In this document: piece by piece, positions 61,811 through 64,000 of the stretch | Position numbering within the stretch: position 1 is the stretch's first letter | Layout: each line of letters opens with the position of its first letter | Source: Clavibacter nebraskensis NCPPB 2581 | Lineage (GTDB): Bacteria > Actinomycetota > Actinomycetes > Actinomycetales > Microbacteriaceae | Assembly: GCF_000355695.1 (NCBI RefSeq) | Contig: NC_020891.1 | Location: 1,178,001 to 1,242,000, forward strand | Direction of reading: 5' to 3' | DNA length: 64,000 nt | Translations under genes and position numbers: made by a program | Notes under the pieces: model-generated | What the model saw: only the letters and a program-made list of their open reading frames with translations | What the model was told of the DNA's origin: nothing | Database searches by the model: none

Positions 61811-62431
61811 ATGACGCAAGAGCCCGATGTCGACGCCCTCGTCCGCCAGCGCATCCGGAGCCTGCGGGAGGCCCGCGGCTGGTCGCTCGACGCGCTCGCG
61901 GCCCGGTGCTTCCTCAGCCCGTCGACGCTCAGCCGCATCGAGACGGGTCACCGGCGCATCGCGCTCGACCAGCTCGTGCCCATCGCGCAGGCCCTCGAGA
62001 CGTCGCTCGACGCGCTCATCGAGTCGGGCGACGACGCCGACGTCGTGATCCGCCCCCAGGCGGACTCGGAGGCGGGGCGCACGATGTGGATCCTCTCGCG
62101 CGGCGGAGCCAGCGGATCGGGCCCCTTCGTCGCGAAGATGCGCGTGACGCCGACGCGGCCCCTGCCGGTGGACCAGCTCGGCGTGCACCCCGGGCGCGAC
62201 TGGTTCACGGTGCTCTCGGGAACGGCGCGGCTCCAGCTGGGGGAGCGGACGATCCTCGTGGAGGCGGGCGACGCGGCCGAGTTCTCGACCATGGTCCCGC
62301 ACGCCATCGGCGCGCACCGCGGGGTCGTCGAGATCCTCACGATCCTCGACCGCGACGGGCAGCGGGCGCACCTGCGGACGACGGGGACGGGTCCCGGCGC
62401 CCGCGCGGGGGACGACGCGACGGAGCGCTAG
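61811..62431 (+). CDS. XRE-family regulator with C-terminal cupin domain
   Basis: The 206-aa protein has an N-terminal helix-turn-helix (about residues 10-65; VRQRIRSLREARGWSLDALA and FLSPSTLSRIETGHRRIAL). A C-terminal cupin follows (about 105-185; VHPGRDWFTVLSGTARLQLG, and EAGDAAEFSTMVPHAIGA). Such XRE-cupin proteins sense a small metabolite and often control an adjacent gene, here the methyltransferase. The first cupin motif lacks the usual pair of metal-binding His. It overlaps the PASTA-protein gene tail-to-tail by four bases. Confidence 0.88.
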   Translation: MTQEPDVDALVRQRIRSLREARGWSLDALAARCFLSPSTLSRIETGHRRIALDQLVPIAQALETSLDALIESGDDADVVIRPQADSEAGRTMWILSRGGASGSGPFVAKMRVTPTRPLPVDQLGVHPGRDWFTVLSGTARLQLGERTILVEAGDAAEFSTMVPHAIGAHRGVVEILTILDRDGQRAHLRTTGTGPGARAGDDATER

Positions 62432-63921
62432 CCGTCGGACGGCGGGGTCTCGGGCATCGGCTCGACCGGCGTCTCGGGCTCCGGTGGCGTCGTCGGCTCG
62501 GGGGGTTCGACGGGGGGCACCGTCGGCTCGACCGGCGGATCCACGGGTGGTTCTACCGGGGTGGGTGACGTCGGATCCGGCGTCGGCACGGTAGGGGTGT
62601 CCGTCGCGGGCGGGTTCGTGGGCTCGGCAGGCTGAGTCGGGTCGGGCTGCGACGGGGTGTCGCCGCCGCTCCCGGGGTTCGACGGGGTCCCGGGGTTCGA
62701 GCCGCCGCCACCGGTCCCGCCGCCGTTGCCCGGGTTGAAGATCCCCGTCCCCGGTCGCGTGCCGGGCCGCGACGGGACGCCGGGCGACTTGGGCACGACC
62801 GGGAGCGCGATGCGCTCGGGAGCGGGCGTGGCGAGCGTGAGGGTCACGACCGTGCCGGGCGGGACGCGCGTGCCGGCGGCCGGGTCCTGGCTCGCGACGA
62901 TGCCCACGTCCTGGCGCACGAACGCGCCGCCGCCGGTGCCCGCGAAGGCGATGCCGAAGCCGGACGCGGCGAGCGTGTCGCCCGCGTCGGCGCCGCTCAT
63001 GCGCGTCACGTCGACCATCTCGACCAGGCCGTCGGCCGAGACGGGGAGCGGGTTCGCCGGATCGGTCGCGTTCGGCACCGGGCGGGAGTCGGAGATCTCG
63101 ATGGGGTCGGGGTCCGCGACGTCGTCGGCCGGCGTCGGCAGCGCGGAGGCGACCGCGCCGCCCGCGATGAGCGCGAGGGCGACGCCGGTTGCGAGGCCGC
63201 CGGCGGCGCGGGTGCGGATGCCGGGGATCCAGGCCGCCCCGCTGCGGAGGAGCGGGATGATCCCGGCGACCAGGGCGACGACGCCGAGCGCGATGAGAAG
63301 GCCGGGCATCCCGGCGATGACGGCGGCGGCGGCGACGAGCACCGCGGCGACCGCGAGCGCGGCCCACGGCCAGGTGCTGCGGCCGCGCAGGGCCGGCGCG
63401 GTGGCGGCGGCGCGCGGGGTCGGCGCGGAGGCGGCGCTCGTGGCCGGGCGCGGCGGCGCGAAGCTGCCGGCCACGGAGGAGGTGCGCGGAGCGGGAGCGG
63501 GAGCGTCGAGGGGCACACCGGTCGGCGGCGCCGTCGGGAGGCCGGTGGGAGGGGCGACGGGTGCGCCGGTCGGCGGCGCCATCGCGTAGCCGGCGGGCGG
63601 CGCGACAGGAGCACCCGTGGGCGGGGCGAGCGGCGCACCGGCGGGCGGGGCGTCCACCGAGGCGTCGACGGCGGATCCCGTGGGCGGGGCGAGCGGCGCG
63701 GCACCGGGCGCGTAGTCCTCGGGTAGCGGCGACTCGGAGATCAGCTGGGGCTCGGGCGTCGAGGAGGCGCGGCCCGGGAAGACGCGGCGGCTGGAGACGA
63801 GCGACGTCCAGCGGGCACCGTCCCAGAAGCGCTGGTTGCCCTCGCCGTCGCCGAACCAGCCGGGCTCGTCGGACGACGGCGTGACCGACGTCGGGGAGGC
63901 GGGCGGCGGGGTCGACGACAT
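62428..63921 (-). CDS. DUF2510 / PASTA-domain membrane protein
   Basis: The 497-aa protein starts with a DUF2510 module (about residues 20-42; PGWFGDGEGNQRFWDGARWT). A Pro-rich linker follows with repeated APPTGxPV units (about 75-145). Then come three transmembrane helices (about 185-225 and 245-265) and a PASTA-like domain (about 305-375; DAGDTLAASGFGIAFAG and VASQDPAAGTRVPPGTVVTL). The rest is a Pro/Thr/Glu-rich tail of over 100 residues. PASTA domains bind peptidoglycan fragments, so the C-terminal part should face the wall. GAGGAG lies five bases before the ATG at 63921. No kinase domain is present. The 79 bases beyond the start, to the window edge, hold no other gene. Confidence 0.82.
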   Translation of the reverse strand: MSSTPPPASPTSVTPSSDEPGWFGDGEGNQRFWDGARWTSLVSSRRVFPGRASSTPEPQLISESPLPEDYAPGAAPLAPPTGSAVDASVDAPPAGAPLAPPTGAPVAPPAGYAMAPPTGAPVAPPTGLPTAPPTGVPLDAPAPAPRTSSVAGSFAPPRPATSAASAPTPRAAATAPALRGRSTWPWAALAVAAVLVAAAAVIAGMPGLLIALGVVALVAGIIPLLRSGAAWIPGIRTRAAGGLATGVALALIAGGAVASALPTPADDVADPDPIEISDSRPVPNATDPANPLPVSADGLVEMVDVTRMSGADAGDTLAASGFGIAFAGTGGGAFVRQDVGIVASQDPAAGTRVPPGTVVTLTLATPAPERIALPVVPKSPGVPSRPGTRPGTGIFNPGNGGGTGGGGSNPGTPSNPGSGGDTPSQPDPTQPAEPTNPPATDTPTVPTPDPTSPTPVEPPVDPPVEPTVPPVEPPEPTTPPEPETPVEPMPETPPSDG

Positions 63922-64000
63922 GGTGCTCCTCAGCAGAGCGTTCCCCAGGTGGGGGAACTGCTCCTCGGCTCAGATTAGGCGGCGCCCGGGCCGGCCGGGA

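Overview
The window is very GC-rich (roughly 70%) actinobacterial chromosome. Gene content and order, frequent GTG starts, and start codons six to seven bases behind a TANNNT box point to a Microbacteriaceae member. Clavibacter michiganensis or a close relative is my best guess, from memory of the family and not from a search. No CRISPR array, rRNA or intact insertion sequence was seen.

Region 1 (1-14.8 kb) is conserved core. It holds a partial PIG-V-like membrane glycosyltransferase, a DUF3117 protein, an O-methyltransferase, TatB, a LysR regulator facing a 40-residue membrane protein, an Mrp / DUF1003 / CBS-MgtE_N operon, a general-stress-protein-17M homologue, aminopeptidase P, an endonuclease/exonuclease/phosphatase-fold membrane protein, a PHP phosphoesterase, RhlE, a ferritin-like protein and DUF3107. 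From memory, parts of this order match the Mycobacterium tuberculosis Rv1220c-Rv1234 and Rv3208A-Rv3211 neighbourhoods.

Region 2 (14.8-32.3 kb) is a DNA-repair and proteolysis block: AdnA and AdnB (end-resecting helicase-nuclease), a degenerate phosphotransferase, a NudC-type Nudix hydrolase, UvrD2, a ThiF-like protein, a DUF2342 protein, a PDZ-Lon protease and UPF0182, then initiator tRNA-Met. This resembles M. tuberculosis Rv3193c-Rv3202c.

Region 3 (32.3-39.4 kb) has a peroxiredoxin, a ten-copy heptamer array beside a low-GC HEPN-type gene that looks horizontally acquired, then ABC1 kinase/PadR, lipA/lipB (lipoate synthesis) and a siderophore-interacting flavoprotein.

Region 4 (39.4-48.9 kb) is a polymorphic-toxin locus. 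A giant secreted Rhs/YD-repeat protein ends in an Ntox21-like toxin domain, followed at once by two divergent paralogues that are good candidates for its immunity proteins, and two further overlapping genes of unknown function. The toxin tip is out of frame by one base at a run of eight Gs, and the signal peptide is out of frame with its start codon. This is the most interesting part of the window.

Region 5 (49-64 kb) holds membrane proteins, a repeat-rich secreted protein with a C-terminal acetylesterase-like domain, a CDF transporter with a CmtR-like metal sensor and an operator in its promoter, an ArsC-like protein, a TetR regulator facing a carboxylesterase, a GNAT enzyme, a DeaD-type helicase, a methyltransferase, an XRE-cupin regulator and a DUF2510/PASTA membrane protein.
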